Shown here: piece after piece, positions 34,309-34,868 of the stretch
Numbering within the stretch: the stretch's first letter is position 1
Layout: every line of letters starts with the position of its first letter
Assembly (NCBI GenBank): GCA_025350595.1
Contig: JANXXP010000333.1
Location: 1-34,868 of the forward strand
Length of the DNA stretch: 34,868 nucleotides
Origin: Bacteroidota bacterium
Lineage (GTDB): Bacteria > Bacteroidota > Bacteroidia > Bacteroidales > VadinHA17
Reading direction: 5' to 3'
Position numbers and translations under genes: made by a program
Notes under the pieces: generated by a model
Databases searched by the model: none
The model's input: the letters and a program-made list of their open reading frames with translations, nothing else
What the model was told of the DNA's origin: nothing

Positions 34309-34467
34309 TTATCCTTTTAATTTCAGCTCGGTTGAAACAGAAAGTTTTTTTCTTCCTTTAGCCCTGCGTGCAGCAAGAACTCTTCTTCCGTTGGGAGTTG
34401 ACATCCTTTCCCTGAAACCATGCTTGTTCGTTCTCTTCTTTCTTGATGGCTGGTATGTCCTTTTCAT
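34309..34467 (-). CDS. rpmH: 50S ribosomal protein L34 (52 aa)
   Basis: Complete small gene: ATG is the complement of 34465-34467 and the TAA stop the complement of 34309-34311. The protein begins [20 protein letters not shown] and continues with [20 protein letters not shown], which is the invariant core of L34, then the usual Bacteroidota C-terminal tail ending ELKLKG. It is very rich in Arg and Lys, as expected for a small rRNA-binding protein of the large subunit. A full -7 box TACATTTG (complement of 34511-34518) lies 43 bases upstream, and a strong terminator follows, so it is probably its own transcript. Confidence 0.97.
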   Translation of the reverse strand: MKRTYQPSRKKRTNKHGFRERMSTPNGRRVLAARRAKGRKKLSVSTELKLKG

Positions 34468-34510
34468 CTTTTTTCTTATATTTGTTGACTACTATTCAAT
34501 TTTGAGACTG

Positions 34511-34518
34511 CAAATGTA
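34511..34518 (-). promoter_or_regulatory. -7 box of the rpmH promoter
   Basis: TACATTTG on the minus strand (complement of 34511-34518) matches TAnnTTTG and lies 43 bases before the rpmH ATG. No convincing TTTG or TTG is seen 17-23 bases upstream, so the -33 part is unproved. The 100-base gap between rsmG and rpmH holds nothing else recognisable. Confidence 0.4.
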
Positions 34519-34567
34519 GTACATTTTTGAAATATAAAAACCAGTAATGCGTTTTTTTTCAAAAAAA

Positions 34568-34868
34568 TCAGTTTCTAAGGTATATTATCTTCTTTGATTC
34601 AAAAAACGGTTCGTTAAAAAAGTTCTTTATTTCCCAGATTTTCACTCTTTTTTGAAACAGGGAAAGCTCTTGCGAAAGATCGCCGCCTTTAAGGTATAAT
34701 ATACCATTTCCAAGACTGTTTTTCTCGCTGCTATCAATATTTTTCAGAGTATGTTTTACAAATGCAGGGAATTCTGTCACTGCTCTGCTTACTATGAAAT
34801 GGTATTTCCCTTTTTCTTCTTCAACTCGTCTACGCAAAGGTTTAACATTTTTAAGTCCGAGTTTTTCA
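34568..34868 (-). CDS. rsmG: 16S rRNA m7G527 methyltransferase RsmG, C-terminal part
   Basis: Runs off the right edge of the window; about 99 C-terminal residues are visible, starting EKLGLKNVKPLRRRVEEE. The blocks KYHFIVSRAVTEFPAFVKH and GNGILYLKGGDLSQEL are the late motifs of RsmG (GidB): the SRAV strand-helix of the methyltransferase fold and the LKGG segment. The enzyme methylates N7 of G527 in 16S rRNA with S-adenosylmethionine. The SAM-binding N-terminal half lies outside. The end of the protein (FFESKKIIYLRN) is normal, with TGA at the complement of 34568-34570. Confidence 0.88.
   Translation of the reverse strand, partial: EKLGLKNVKPLRRRVEEEKGKYHFIVSRAVTEFPAFVKHTLKNIDSSEKNSLGNGILYLKGGDLSQELSLFQKRVKIWEIKNFFNEPFFESKKIIYLRN

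Overview
This window comes from a Bacteroidota chromosome, probably the Bacteroidales/Marinilabiliales side (inference). The signs are AT-rich DNA, promoters of the TTTG-N19/20-TAnnTTTG type, little Shine-Dalgarno signal, SprB-repeat and type IX secretion (T9SS) sorting-domain proteins, and a Ddl/RluD/PASTA gene neighbourhood. No tRNA, rRNA, CRISPR array or intact insertion sequence was seen.

Left end (1-745): the 3' end of an unidentified gene, a ~185-bp repeat-like element with short terminal inverted repeats, a decayed secreted-protein gene (one frameshift plus truncation), short dispersed-repeat sequence, and a good promoter.

746-16578: a four-gene operon for a cell-surface system. It encodes a 1425-aa exported protein of unknown family, a 698-aa fibronectin-III-like exported protein, a 2571-aa adhesin-like protein with about 26 SprB-type units and a T9SS sorting domain, and a ~570-aa putative outer-membrane beta-barrel. 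The giant protein has a two-level repeat: four different ~80-aa units form a ~330-aa block present five times. This operon is the most likely undescribed system here.

16833-19297: a SRPBCC/AHSA1-like protein and a membrane PAS histidine kinase with no response regulator nearby. A perfect 9-bp inverted repeat and a possible 35-aa ORF lie between them. 19382-25994: a TetR regulator, TolC-type channel, lipoprotein adaptor and RND pump in one operon, closed by a strong terminator.

26142-34868: housekeeping genes. ddl (minus) is followed by a plus-strand LemA / TPM / TPM cluster, then minus-strand rluD-type synthase, a T9SS cargo protein, a PASTA protein, mqnE (futalosine route to menaquinone), rpmH (ribosomal protein L34) with its terminator, and the C-terminal part of rsmG.

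Two places (about 480 and 14849-14853) look like loss of one A from an A-run. The first lies in a gene that is also truncated, so it is probably genuine decay; the second could be a sequence error or a real frameshift.
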